64,000 nucleotides of DNA, taken from Purpureocillium takamizusanense. Lineage: Eukaryota > Ascomycota > Sordariomycetes > Hypocreales > Ophiocordycipitaceae. The DNA lies in assembly GCF_022605165.1 (NCBI RefSeq), contig NC_063075.1, positions 1,364,001 through 1,428,000 on the forward strand. The letters are read 5' to 3'. The first letter of the stretch is position 1. The number at the start of each line of letters is the position of its first letter. Position numbers and translations under genes: made by a program. This document shows, in pieces, positions 23,120 through 34,421 of the stretch. A model generated the notes under the pieces. It was not told the DNA's origin and made no database searches. It worked only from the letters and a program-made list of their open reading frames with translations.

Positions 23120-26100
23120 TCACACTTCCGGAGAATTTGTGATCTCTTCAAACACCTGCAGAATCTCAAAGCCCATTGCCAGCAATGGCTCATTTGCGTC
23201 GTCCACGACCTGCATAGGTTAGATGTAAGTCTTTTTTCTAAGGCGCGTATACATACCCAGCTGACCAAGGCCCTCGAGGCCTTGTGGCTTTTGCATTGGC
23301 GCACTCCCATGAGCGCTAGTCCCTGTAGAACTAATGTTGACTGTGGAGCCAAGGGTACGATAGGGGCGATGATGCCCCCAACATCATCCGTATGAGATGA
23401 GAGCGGGGGTACATAGGTGATCAAAGCGCTGTTTTGACGGCAGATGATGACCGTCCCGATTAGATTGCCGGCCGGATCCTTGGCTCTCACGATGCCACAT
23501 GACTTATTTTCGCCTAGTGCGTACTTGTAAAGCTCAAGCACCTCGGGGTTGGCGTTCGTCCGTACATGGTGAAGAACGCTATCCGCGTTCTCCAAGCCAT
23601 GGATGAGGTCAAAGCTGATACTAGCTCGTTGAATGGTTTGTAGCAGCCCCTCTGGAACGAGCCAGTTGCCCAGGTCCTTAATGACCATGTTCGTCAGCTT
23701 GCGAGGAAACTGCGTATCCCAGCCGCTATTGGCGAACCAGTCTTTGACGGTACTGAGTTCGAGGTTAGAAGGAATGCCTAAGAAGACTCCAGGGAATGGC
23801 ATGCCAAGCTGAACTTTCTTGATGCCTCGTTGCTGGCCCAGGCTCTTCAGCGCACGTCGATGAAGTGATCGGCCCACTGACATGCCCCGTTTTCCAGGGT
23901 CCACGAAGATGGCGCCTAGAATGCCGACCCCAGACGTAAAGTAAGTAGCGGCAAAGCCGTATAGAGCCTGCGTGCTACTATTTCGCACCACAAAGTGGGC
24001 CTCTTTAATAGATGCGATGTTCAGTTCAAACGAGGCCGGCGTTGTGGTTTTGAGAAACTCGAGATCGGGGGCGGTCGCTCGGTGGACTGCACGAAGCAAA
24101 TCGGAGAGACCCTTGGCGTCCCGTGACCGATCGTATTCCTCCACCAGCCAGTGCTGTCTCGACTTGAGGACCTTTTTGCTCTTCCGCAGTGTGCCTGGCA
24201 TGGTCCCTACAGGAGGATCAATTTCTCCTACCAGTACACGGACCAGCGCAGACATGGCATTCTCGGTGAAGTCAAAGGTGCAGATGTAGGTACCAATCGA
24301 CTTGTCCATGGCAAAATCGTAGGGCGAGCTGACGGCAACCACAATGAGTTGCTTCTTGTTGCCCCTGCTCCTATGCATGGAGCACATCATGTCGACGTGC
24401 TTGGTGAAGCCGGCCTGATATAGATTTCGGTTTGCATCTGCCGTTACGATGATGATGCAAGATGCCCTGTTGATCAGGTTTTCGTGCACAGGCCTTACGC
24501 CGTTTGCGGTATAGCTTGTGTGCAATAGCTTCTCATTGCGGTAGCGGGCAAGGTTTTTGCCAAACTCCCGAAAGACTCCCTCGCCACTCATGATCACACC
24601 TTTCTCTCGCTGATGGACCCAAGCGTCGTGATTCGTCGGCCGGCTCGAATAGCTGTTCTTTGCGTCGAGAAGATTCTTGGTCATGGATGACGCCGGCAGC
24701 GGCTTCACCAGCGGCGTAAGCAGGAGAAGCTCCTCACCAGGATGCATTGAGTTTGAGAGTGGCAGGAGTTTCTCCTTGTCCCTAATGACGGCGATGGAGT
24801 CGTCATACGCCTTTCTGGACAAGGTGAGATGGGAAGGGTGGAGTTGAGAAAGTAGAGAAATCCCGGGAGGGTTGAGAGCCTTGGCCCAAGACGTGCACTG
24901 GGCCTTGAGCTTCAACACCCGGCGTAACGAGGTAAAAATCCTCTCCTTGGTCACGATGCCGTTCTCGTAGCCCAGCCGGAGACCCTTTATGGCCTCGAGC
25001 TGAACATCATAGGCTCGGCAAAGAAGAACAAGATCACATCCTGCCTCCACAGCCATAACGACGCCGTTCTGGACGCCCAGGTCGTGACTGAGAGCCTCCA
25101 TCTCCAAGCATTCAGAAATGGCAACGCCTTTGAAGCCGAGCTCATTCCGGAGAAGGTCGTCGACGACCTGGTCTGAGAGACAGGCATGGCTCACATTCAT
25201 TGACGGGTTTGAGATGCCACAGCCACCCACAAACATGCCATCGAGCTGGCCGGACGCAATGGCATTTCGGAAAGGTACCAAGGCACTCAGGCTTAGCTCT
25301 TCCAGTGTCTGAGTAATGATGGGGACATCAAGGTTCGACCCCAGGAAGTCGAGGTTGCCGTACGATGGGAAATGCTTGCCGCAGGTAGCGATTCCGGCAT
25401 CCCGTATGCCTTTCAGCGCAGCAAGGCCATACTGTGAGACTTCTTGAGGATCATCGCCCGTTGCCCTGACACCAAGCGGCTGATATCTGGCGTTGTTGAG
25501 CACGTCTAGAACGGGACCCAGCATCAGGTTGACGCCGCACGCGGAGATTTCGAGAGCGGTGGCTTTAGTGGTCTCATAAGCCAGGTCGGCGCGCCCAGTG
25601 GCTGCGATACCCATGGCGCTGGGGAACTGGCACACATAGTCCTCATCGAAGAGACTGTTGACACCTCCGTTCTCCTGGTCAAGAGCAATGAGCAGAGGCT
25701 GAGGGTGTCCAGCATTCTTTGCGATAGTTTGGAGCTCCTGAACCAGCCTGGTGGTCTGCTGGGCGGCTATGATGACGGAAAGTCAGCAAGGCAAATGCAG
25801 GCTCACAGCAAAGCAAAGACAGAGACATGAGACATGATTTGGTGTCTCGGTGCCGCTGAATCGGCATCAATGAACGAGGGATTTAGGAAGAAAGCAGCAT
25901 ACACTTGAGATTTTTGGCGGTAAGAATGATGGAGCCGAGGTGATGGTCCTCGATGAGGCTTCGGATTTGGGGCGTCACCTCGGTCCCATCCCAGCCCATG
26001 ATCAGTGTCTGACCGATGGCCCTATTGATACGGGTCAGCCCCGTAGGTAATCAGCTGTATAGATACCAGATCAAGCATGATAACGGATGAAACCAAGACG

Positions 26101-26196
26101 CGGTATCGACCGCATGCACAGGGTCGACAAAACATACCAGTCGAGGTTCTGCCATAGTGGGTCCAGATCACTATCCGCGTTGGAGTTGGAGGCCAT
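23120..26196 (-). CDS. ngs1: GH3-like / GNAT fusion protein, GlcNAc sensor Ngs1 / Nag3 family (925 aa)
   Basis: Four exons: 26196-26138, 26021-25903, 25766-23257 and 23209-23120. Residues about 20-400 form a GH3 TIM barrel related to bacterial NagZ (MGWDGTE, LLIALDQENGGVNSL, CGKHFPSYGN, GFKGVAISECLEME). Residues about 540-925 hold GNAT acetyltransferase sequence with an acetyl-CoA-type loop (DPGKRGMSVGRSL), followed by a second, degenerate GNAT-like half. There is no signal peptide, so the protein is intracellular. The NagZ Asp-Ser-His dyad reads Gly-Ser-Asn (202-204), and the nucleophile Asp of the SD-x-L motif is Glu278, so hydrolysis is unlikely. In Candida, Ngs1 senses GlcNAc and acetylates histones at GlcNAc genes. 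In filamentous fungi this gene sits in the GlcNAc cluster as nag3. It is divergent from dac1. A 3' alternative splices GTGAGT at 23123 to 23080 and stops at 23065. Confidence 0.92.
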
Positions 26197-27059
26197 GGTG
26201 GGAAGATGCCGACGATGGACGAGCTATCTCGGGTCGGAGGGCATAGCAGCACTTGCGATCAGTCGGGAAGCCACGGGGTCGGAGTCTTGCCGTGCCGGCC
26301 GGCTGAGGGCACTGCTTCGTTGACGTTGATACCTCCTGCTTGCACTCGGGCGTTGAGAGGGGGCGGTTTGCTCGTGCAAGGTGGTCGTCGCACTCACTCT
26401 CTTCGCTCCTGCTTAGTTAGACGGGCTGGCAGGCTCGCCTGCTAGTCGCGATAGCTGGGAAGGAGCCAAGCCGGCATAACGTCGGCTAACGAGACCAAAA
26501 AGAGACAGGTTGGGGGCCTGGCTTGTTTGGGGCCTGGGGGTCTGGGGGTCTCCGCGCTCAGTACCAAGTACGGGAGCTCACAGCTGGCGAGGGGGGGGGG
26601 CCGGCTGTGCTGGGGTGGAAGGAACAGTGCGGTACAGCTGCCATCACCCATTAGCAATAGAACCTTGGGGGCGTCGGGTCCTGTCAAACCCACTGAAAGT
26701 CGCCAACTCCTCCGTGAACGGAGTCCCGGGTCACCTCCATCTGACATGAGGAGGCTTCGGCAGGCGGGGATGAACGGCAAGAATGGGTCCTGCTCCATTC
26801 ATCTGCCATCGTGCAGCTGGCACATTCATCACCACCTCAATGGCAGTCTGCAACTCCGCGACCCACGTGTGGCCTGTGCACGCCCAACCCAGCCAGAGGC
26901 TTGCTTTGCTTGCTCTCCACTCCCCTGCACCCCGCTGGGCACAACCTTGGAAGCGTCGATGGAAAGTTCGCCAGCAGAAGGGGGGGGGGAGGGGTGGTTG
27001 CGGGCTCCCCATCCTCCCGTCCACATCGTCCATCGCACCAGCAGAGTCTGACTCTGGCA

Positions 27060-27097
<38 letters not shown>

Positions 27098-27782
27098 ACG
27101 GCAACAAGTCAACGTTACATGGGGGTCACACCAGGCGTGTCCCGCGGGCTGGGGCAGCGCCGTTGCATCAAACAGTTTCTGATTGACGCCCAGCAACCGG
27201 CCATGAGGGCGAAGGGATGTCCACAGGGAGGGCCCCCGTGGGATGCAGGTCTGCGTTCCAAGGAATCGAGGAATGCCGCACCCTCGCTATCACTGATCGA
27301 GTAGTCCCGGCGCCTCCGCCCATCGCCAGCCTACTCACCTCAAGGTCGCTCATGATGCCCCCCGTGGTGGCCGACTCCACCCGGCAGCCAACCGTGGGCC
27401 GTAGCATGGCACCGTGACAGCGACGATGGCCAGACAGCAAGGTTTTCCCTCGCCTCGCCGATGCTTGTCACTTGTCGCTGCTACCACGCGCCGCTTTGCC
27501 GCCCCATTCCCGGCCGGCGTCAAGGTTGCGTCGCCGCCGGGAGGGGAGGATCCAGCATGATGGAATGAGGTCTTCGTAGTACTAGTATTGGCCGAGTCGC
27601 CTCCATCGCGCGAGTGAAGCTCGTCTTGATCCGTTCGTGGATCACGGACTGCCACCGTTGTGCTCTTCTCTAATATCGTAGCTGACAGAGGACACGGCGT
27701 CCTACTTTTAACGCCTGCCTCGACTTTCGCCGCCGTCACCTGCGTCCTCCCGCGATACCCGAACATACCGCCATCAGCCACC
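26197..27782. promoter_or_regulatory. Divergent promoter between ngs1 and dac1
   Basis: A 1.6 kb region with no gene separates the two divergent starts and so must carry both promoters. It contains a (GCC)12 run at 27061-27096. RON1 is the expected activator, but I could not find a convincing full Ndt80-type site by eye. Confidence 0.55.
27061..27096. repeat. (GCC)12 microsatellite
   Basis: Twelve perfect GCC triplets in the shared ngs1-dac1 promoter region. Confidence 0.95.
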
Positions 27783-29296
27783 ATGCCTATCGCGTTGTCG
27801 CCAACGACGCAGCCGCGCAACGGGCTCACCAAATTTACCAACTGCCGGCTCGTCAAGGGCGACCGGCTCGTCAACGAGGACCTCTGGGTCAGCTCGCAGA
27901 CGGGCAAGATCATTCATAGCCAGGCCACCTTCTACGACGACCTCAACCTGCCCGATGCGACCATCGACCTTGGCGGGCGCATCGTCGCCCCGGGTATGAT
28001 TGAATGCCAGCTCAACGGCGCCTTCGGTTTCAACTTTTCAACGCTGCTCGACGACATGTCGCAGTACGGCAAGAAAGTCAAGGAGGTCAACCGCTTGATG
28101 ATCCAGACGGGCGTTACCTCATACATCCCCACCATCACCAGCCAGCGCCCTGAGCTGTATCAAAAGGTAGCATTTCCCGAAGGGACAACCCTGGCCAGGT
28201 CGCCCTGCGGCCCTGACCTTGATGGAGGGAGGGGGGGCAAGATGCTACCAAAGCCGTGGAACTCAGTCGCTGACACCACCTTCGCGCATGCAGGCACTTC
28301 CGTTCCTCGGCCCTTCGGGAAGCCGGCGTATTGCAGATGACGGGGCTGAATCGCTGGGCGCCCACTGCGAGGGTCCCTTCCTCAATCCGACCAAGAACGG
28401 CGTCCACAACGTCGACGTGCTCATCGAGGCCCAAGATTTCTCAGACATCGAGGCCTGCTATGGCGCCGAGAACCTCAGGCCGCAGACGCCCGGGGGCACG
28501 ATACCCATCAAGATGGTCACGGCAGCGCCGGAGCGCGGGCAGATGATGAAGCTCATTCCCGAGCTGGCGTCCCGCGGCATCATCTACTCCATCGGCCACT
28601 CGGAGGCGACGTACGAGCAGGCGTCGTCGGCCGTGGGCCAGGGCGCCACCATGATCACGCACCTCTTCAACGCCATGCGTCCGTTGCACCACAGGAACCC
28701 AGGCATCTTCGGCGTCCTGGGCCTGGCCGAGAGCCTGCCCCGGCCCTACTTTGGCATTATTTCGGACGGTATTCATCTGCACCCTACGACCATCAAGATC
28801 GCCTTCAACGCGCACCCGGATGGCTTCATCCTCGTCACGGATGCCATGCACCTCGTCGGTCTGCCCGACGGTGCTTATCCGTGGACCAACGGCGAGCAAA
28901 CGTGTAACATTATCAAGAAGGGCTCCACGCTGCTGCTCGAAGGCTCCGAAACGATTGCGGGCAGGTAAGTTCAAGCTTGCCCCCCTGATCCTTGTGCTAC
29001 TAGCCGCATACAGGCAGGGTCGCTAACAACCGTGCAGCTCCATCACGCTCCTCGAGTGCGTCAACAACTTCCTGCAGTGGTCTGGAACCGACATTCCCCA
29101 GGCCCTCAAGGCCGTGACGGCGACGCCCGCGGCCATGCTGGGTTTCCAAGGCGTCAAGGGCACGCTCGACGCCGACGCCGATGCCGACCTCGTCATCTTC
29201 TCCGAGGACACATCCAACGGCTGCAGCCAGCTCGTCCTCGACGAGGTCTGGAAGTTTGGCACGAGGCTGTACCGCAGCGGCAAAATTGCCATGTGA
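27783..29296 (+). CDS. dac1: N-acetylglucosamine-6-phosphate deacetylase (437 aa)
   Basis: Three exons: 27783-28166, 28294-28964 and 29038-29296. The enzyme removes acetate from GlcNAc-6-phosphate to give glucosamine-6-phosphate, the middle step of GlcNAc use in the cytosol. The amidohydrolase landmarks are all present: HCEGPF with metal ligand Glu154, GHSEAT (His230), HLFNAM (His251) and the catalytic Asp311 in LVTDAM. The N-terminal beta domain contains LVNEDLWV, and GGRIVAPGMIE opens the barrel. Length fits fungal NagA/Dac1 (about 400-450). The start ATG has a good context (CCACCATGC); codons upstream in the same frame lack an ATG. The product feeds DAM1, encoded 8 kb away in the same cluster. 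Very secure by sequence; activity is assigned by family. Confidence 0.96.
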
Positions 29297-31235
29297 AGTG
29301 CCGGCAGCAGAGAAGCATCCTTGATCGACCACAAACAAAACACAGATGCGGCGAAGCACTCGCGGAACCAATCACGTAGAATGTATGATCGCATGACGAC
29401 TCTGACACGGCAGCAAGACGGGCTTGGTGCTTCCTTGATTTTTCACCACCATTATCATCTGATTAGCGGCGCATTTGCATGGGGCGGTCATCATCTTAGT
29501 AGTAAATACGGAGTATACCAGAGAGAAAAAAAAGGGGCGTCTAGGGCGCACGAGACGTGAAGGCCTTGGGGAACCATGTTCAATAGACAAGAGAGGCGTT
29601 CTTTTGGGGATATCCGAAGTTTGGAACATGGCTGAATAGTGAAGAGACATGTTGGCGCCACGGCTGCTGACGGCTCGCCTGGTGCGACGCGCCGGGGGTC
29701 CTTGGATCCTTGTTGGCTGGATGCGGGGAGATTTGCATGACTGCTTGCTCCTTGACGGTTCCAGGCGAGCCGCCAAGCCTCGTGCACTTCTAGAACTTGC
29801 CGGGCCGGCGCGTCAGACCATGGCAGGGCCGTCGGCGCTTACAACAATGTAATGTAGGTAGTACAAGCATGCACGCGCGGTGCGTATTACTGGGGGCTGA
29901 TGCCGTGGCAGCTCTCGAACCGACCCGTGAAGACCAGGGGCGATGTGGAGGCGCGTCGACGGCTACTACGAAGTACGTACATGAATTGATTGCTCTTGAA
30001 AGTCCGGGGTAAGGGAAGCTCATCACGAGCGAGGGACGGTTTGCTGCAGGGAGGGCCCGGCAAATCAACAAGGAATCAGGGTCGACAGCGCGCCACGACG
30101 CATCGACCCCGGCATAGAGGACGGCTGGAGGCTCTGACGATGACCGCTTGCGGGTCATGGTGAAAGGCATGGAGGGTGTCTGACCGACCTCCCGGACGTC
30201 CGTCCAGCTTTCTCCAACGAAGACACGAACGTGGCAGCGGCGTCGACAGTTTGCGGGGAAGTGGATGATAGGCTGGTGGCGACCGCGAGGCTGGTGCCAT
30301 GAGATAGCTTCCTGGGGCACCTTGGGGGTCGCATGGCCTCGTCGTGCGTCCAGCCGGTAGGAAGACGATGCTGGTTCGCGCTGGATGGGACGGCGGGGGA
30401 CGACGCCTGGGCCCGTCCTGCCCGCGGCCGCCAACGCGCCGCCACCCTCATCATCCGCCATCCCGTCGTGATCCATGCCATGGCATCCAGCGTGCACCCA
30501 CTATCCCGCCAATCTCTCCGCCTCCGCTCCGGCCGGCCATCTATCCATCCATCCGTCCATCCATCCAGCGACGGCGCGATATCTTGGCCTGCCTTATGGG
30601 CTGGGAGGGGGACAAGACCTGCGCTACCTTGCAATCACCTACCCCAACTAGCGACACCAACTTCGGTACTGGCTCTATCAGGCCCCTGCAATTTGGGGCG
30701 CCCCCCCTCCCCCTCCCCTCTTGGCGAAGTGGGCGGGCTTGATTTCTCTATCAGCGCGCGTGCCAGCGGGCAGGGTCGTCTTCTAGGGTTATGTAGAAAT
30801 TGTGGGAGCGAGCGTCGGCAGCTCGTTCGTCCGCGGGAGCATTGTGCCAGGGCGTGCGCGCGTGTGTCGGGGTTCGTGAGCCCAGGCCCTTGGGCTTGGT
30901 GGCGTGACTGAGGTCCAGGCTCATGTTCAAGGTGTGCGCGTTGGATGGAAGTGCATAAAGTAAGGTAGGTAAACTGTAGGTTGGTACAATATGGTAAGGT
31001 AGGTGGTTTATTATACTGGCACTGGTGCAGTACAGTACATTTTCAGTGACAAGTCGTTACTTTAGTAGTACTAAGGTTGTTGGCATCCAATCTGCCCGCC
31101 CAGGTTTGGTAACGCCGTCGCCGTCGCCGCCGCCGTCGCCAACGCCCACCACCCACTTTCTCGTCTGCAGGTGACAGGAGGCCAGGGAAGAGCAATCCTC
31201 CTCCATCCTCCTTCCCCGTCCCCCTCCTCCTCCTC

Positions 31236-31266
<31 letters not shown>

Positions 31267-31963
31267 GGCCGGCTGGCTGGCAGACAGGTGCAGGTGGCCA
31301 CCCCCAGAGGCCTGCAGAAGCGCCACCGCCCGATTCCCCCTCCCTCCGCCCGAGCAGCCAATCCCCGGCCGGCGCCCGCCCCAGAGCGATGCGTCCATCC
31401 CCCCCCAGCGCAAAAGTGGCCCTATGCCTGTGCCAGCCTTAGCAGGTTAGCAGCCCGTCCTGGGGTGCGTGCTCTTCCACAATTCTGCGTCCACCCTGCC
31501 TGGAACCACAGAGAGGCTTCCGTCCATGTTCCATCCGTCCACTCAAGTCTCTGTCGACGACCTCCACATTTGCACCGTGCTGGACCGCACACTCGACTCT
31601 CTCCTCATCCAGCCAGCCAGCCAGCCCGACCCTTACCGTGACGCTTGCTTGACCCTACTTCATGCCACCAGACCAACCTGCCGCGATCGCATCGCTCCGC
31701 ACCCCGATCCTCGGTACCTGATCCCGTCTCGCTGTCCTCTCATCGTCGTCGTCAAACCTCTTCGTCAGCCCTCAGCCGACGCCCAAGTGCCGAGTGTCAG
31801 CATTCGTTCTTTCGCACCCGCCGCCGCCGGCCCTCATCGACGTCTGCATCCTTCGCCCAACAGAGGACAACCCCCCTGCGCCTGCGATCGCTCCTGGCAG
31901 CAAACCGCCACTCCCGCCTCATACGTCCCCCGCGTGTGGTGTTGACGGCGGGCGGACAATGCC
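29297..31963. other. Intergenic: ron1 promoter and long leader
   Basis: A 2.7 kb space between two genes on the same strand. It has a short AT-rich 3' region after dac1, a (CCAT)n tract near 30540, a GGTAGGTA-rich island at about 30955-31075 and a (CTC)12 tract at 31223-31260. From about 31480 to the ron1 start it is pyrimidine-rich with several upstream ATGs, as expected for a long 5' leader. Confidence 0.5.
31223..31260. repeat. (CTC)n microsatellite
   Basis: Twelve or so perfect CTC triplets about 0.7 kb upstream of the ron1 start codon. Confidence 0.95.
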
Positions 31964-33721
31964 ATGGCCACGTTCAACTCTATGCCGGCCATGTCAGCAT
32001 CTGGCGCCGCGGACACCATGACCATGAACAACGGCAACGGCCAGCCCATGGCCATGGAGCACTTCGAGCAAGACCTCAACTTCGATGAGGCCCTCCTGTG
32101 AGTACCCCTCACTCGCCACCTCGTGCGAGCTAGCTACGAAGCGACTGGACCACATGGCTGACGCGCTTTCGTGAATTGTAGTGACGGCGGTGCCCTGGCT
32201 CCTCTTCCCTTTACCCCAGCATACGACTTTGACAATTTTGCGACGACATTTGAAGATCCCTTTGCCTATTCTGCGCGCGCTTTCGAAGCCCCTACGAACC
32301 ATGATGCCGTCAATGAGGAGGCCTCACCCCAGGAGTTGGACAACAAGCTCCTAGGCTTCTCAGAACCAATCCGCAACGTCACCGTCGTCGACGATGCCGG
32401 CAACATTTCGGACACGCATCTGAGCGCTGAGCTCTACGGCATGTTTTTCGTGGCCGAGGATGTGTTTGGTGGCGAGACTACCGGCCGGCCGCTTGAACTG
32501 ACCTGCTATCGGCGCAATCTCTGGCAGTGCTCCGGCCTGGTAACACTTCCCAGAGCCATATCCCATGTAGTAGATGAACAGGGCCGCCAGTTTCCGATAT
32601 TCGAGCTGTCTGCGTCCATCACAGCTGTGGAGTCCATCGAGGGCAAGCCGACAGAGATCATCTCGATACCCTGGAAGAGTGCCAATCCTCAGGGTGGTGA
32701 GGAGGCCAAGGTCGCCTCGGCCCCGCCCCATGTCCCTTTGGATCTGACTGCGGCGCAAGAAATCGATGCTACTCGTCTGTCCCTGCCTGTGGCTTGGAAG
32801 CGACTGCAATTCAAGCATGCTACTGCCAACAATGGCCGGCGGAAGGGCCTGCAGCAACATTACGTGGTCCAGATTAATCTTCTCGGCAAGACTAAAACTG
32901 GCGAGATCATCAAGATTGCCGAGATTCAGTCCGGACCTGTCATTGTCCGCGGTCGGAGTCCGCGCAATTTTGACAGCAGGAGAGATGTGCCACTAACAGG
33001 CGAGAAGCGCTTGGAGCGAAAGAACACGGCGAGTTCGGACAACGCTAACCTCAAGATGGAACGGGAAAATCTGCAGGCAACCATGCAGAGATATCAGTCT
33101 ATGGGTGGTGTCTCGGTATGCCGTGTCCTCTATTAGGGTTGAGAGGCTCGTGAAGGCTGACCGTTGCAGACCCCTGTGGAATGGACAAATCCTCAGCCGA
33201 TACCGCAACCGAGCCCGACTGCTCATCCCGCCAAGAGGATGGCCGTCTCCCCCACCGTTGCGAGGCCGCCTGTTCCAGCCTGGTCAGGGGATGGCAATGG
33301 ACACATCAACGGCAAGACAGGCCAGGTTGGCGGGCAGCCTCACCGCGGTTCGGTGAGCCGGCAGAGCAACACCGTGCCGATCAATCTCTCACTCTCGGAG
33401 GACGAGAAGAGCCCGAACCGGTCGAGCGCCGAGTTACAAAGCCCGCAAATGGGTAAGGCTGCCCCGGTGGCAGGCGTGAACGCTGGCAACAGCCCTGCGG
33501 ACGATCCCGACCCTCTGTACGAATACTTTCCTCTCACGGTGGACGACTGGTAAGCTAGCTCGACGAGGACATGTCATGGTCGGACATGAGCTGATTGTAG
33601 CAGGATGCCCCCGGTTGACGCGGTGTACCGGCCACACGTTGTTCATCACACGATTGTGCCGCCAGAGATTAAGGCGCAGCAGGTGCAAAGCAAGGCGAAA
33701 CGCTACTTTGCGGCCGATTAA
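31964..33721 (+). CDS. ron1: Ndt80/PhoG-type transcription factor RON1, GlcNAc cluster regulator (521 aa)
   Basis: Four exons: 31964-32097, 32182-33115, 33170-33549 and 33604-33721, joined in frame. The Ndt80 Ig-fold DNA-binding domain spans about residues 125-310. Its conserved parts include CYRRNLWQCSG, RLQFKHATANNGRRKGLQQH, VVQINL and AEIQSGPVIVRGRSPRNF; the last is the hallmark of the family. The rest is disordered and rich in S/P/N, and the C-terminus is basic (QVQSKAKRYFAAD). RON1 was defined in Trichoderma reesei as the activator of the GlcNAc catabolic cluster, and its gene is often inside that cluster, as here between dac1 and dam1. Among fungal Ndt80-like proteins (VIB-1, XprG, RON1), the cluster context favours RON1. 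Binding sites are not identified. Confidence 0.93.
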
Positions 33722-34421
33722 CGACTCACGACACGCGGGACGAGTGACATAAGCCCCTACGGCTACCAGCCCGAGAAGCTGTGATGTGCATGGCAGTCAC
33801 AGACCTTGGTGGCCGTACTGTAACATATTGCGTGGCCTTGTGCGATCTGTGCCAAGTCTCACGCGGGCCGTTTATTCGAGACGATGGCACGGCTGGGCGG
33901 AGCACTGCGACAAGAGCATGCCGCATTATACCCAGGGAAAGTTTTGGATTTCTTTCATCTTCTCTTCTTCACCTTGGTGTTTTCAGCTTCATATTTTGGG
34001 TACGAGGGTTGTCGTTGTAAAATTGGCAAGGGGATAAAGACGGTTCACTCGCTCCACGCTACGATGTTCTCTAGATAGTACCTGTACCCCCGCAAACGAG
34101 GGCGGCGGCATCACGAAAGATCTTGACACGTTGATTGTGTTCCCACATGTGATGCCAACAAAGCTGCCTGTTTAGAGTGACGGCTACTCGGGACATGTAC
34201 TTAGGTAAGCCTGCAGGAGGCCGCACACGTCTTGTGTTTGGTTTGGGCTCTGACAGAGCACAGCTCAACTCCGCATCCGTTGGTATAAACAGTCGCGGGC
34301 CGGGCGACGGGCGGGCTTGGACGAAATTTATCTCTCGCTGTCTGCCTACACCAGACAGACACCTTTTCGACTCGTCTGCGCCAGCCCCGCAATAACTCAT
34401 CGAACCGCTGCCTCGTCAAGC
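33722..34421. other. Intergenic: ron1 3' end and promoter of the SRR1-domain gene
   Basis: A 0.7 kb space. An AT-rich part at about 33930-34050 is the likely ron1 3' end. A TATAAA word at 34284-34289 lies about 130 bases before the next start codon and could be a TATA box. Confidence 0.45.

Noticed and set aside
23120..26196. Calling the GH3 protein a secreted chitin-degrading glucosaminidase
   Set aside because: No signal peptide, fused GNAT domain, and catalytic residues are changed.
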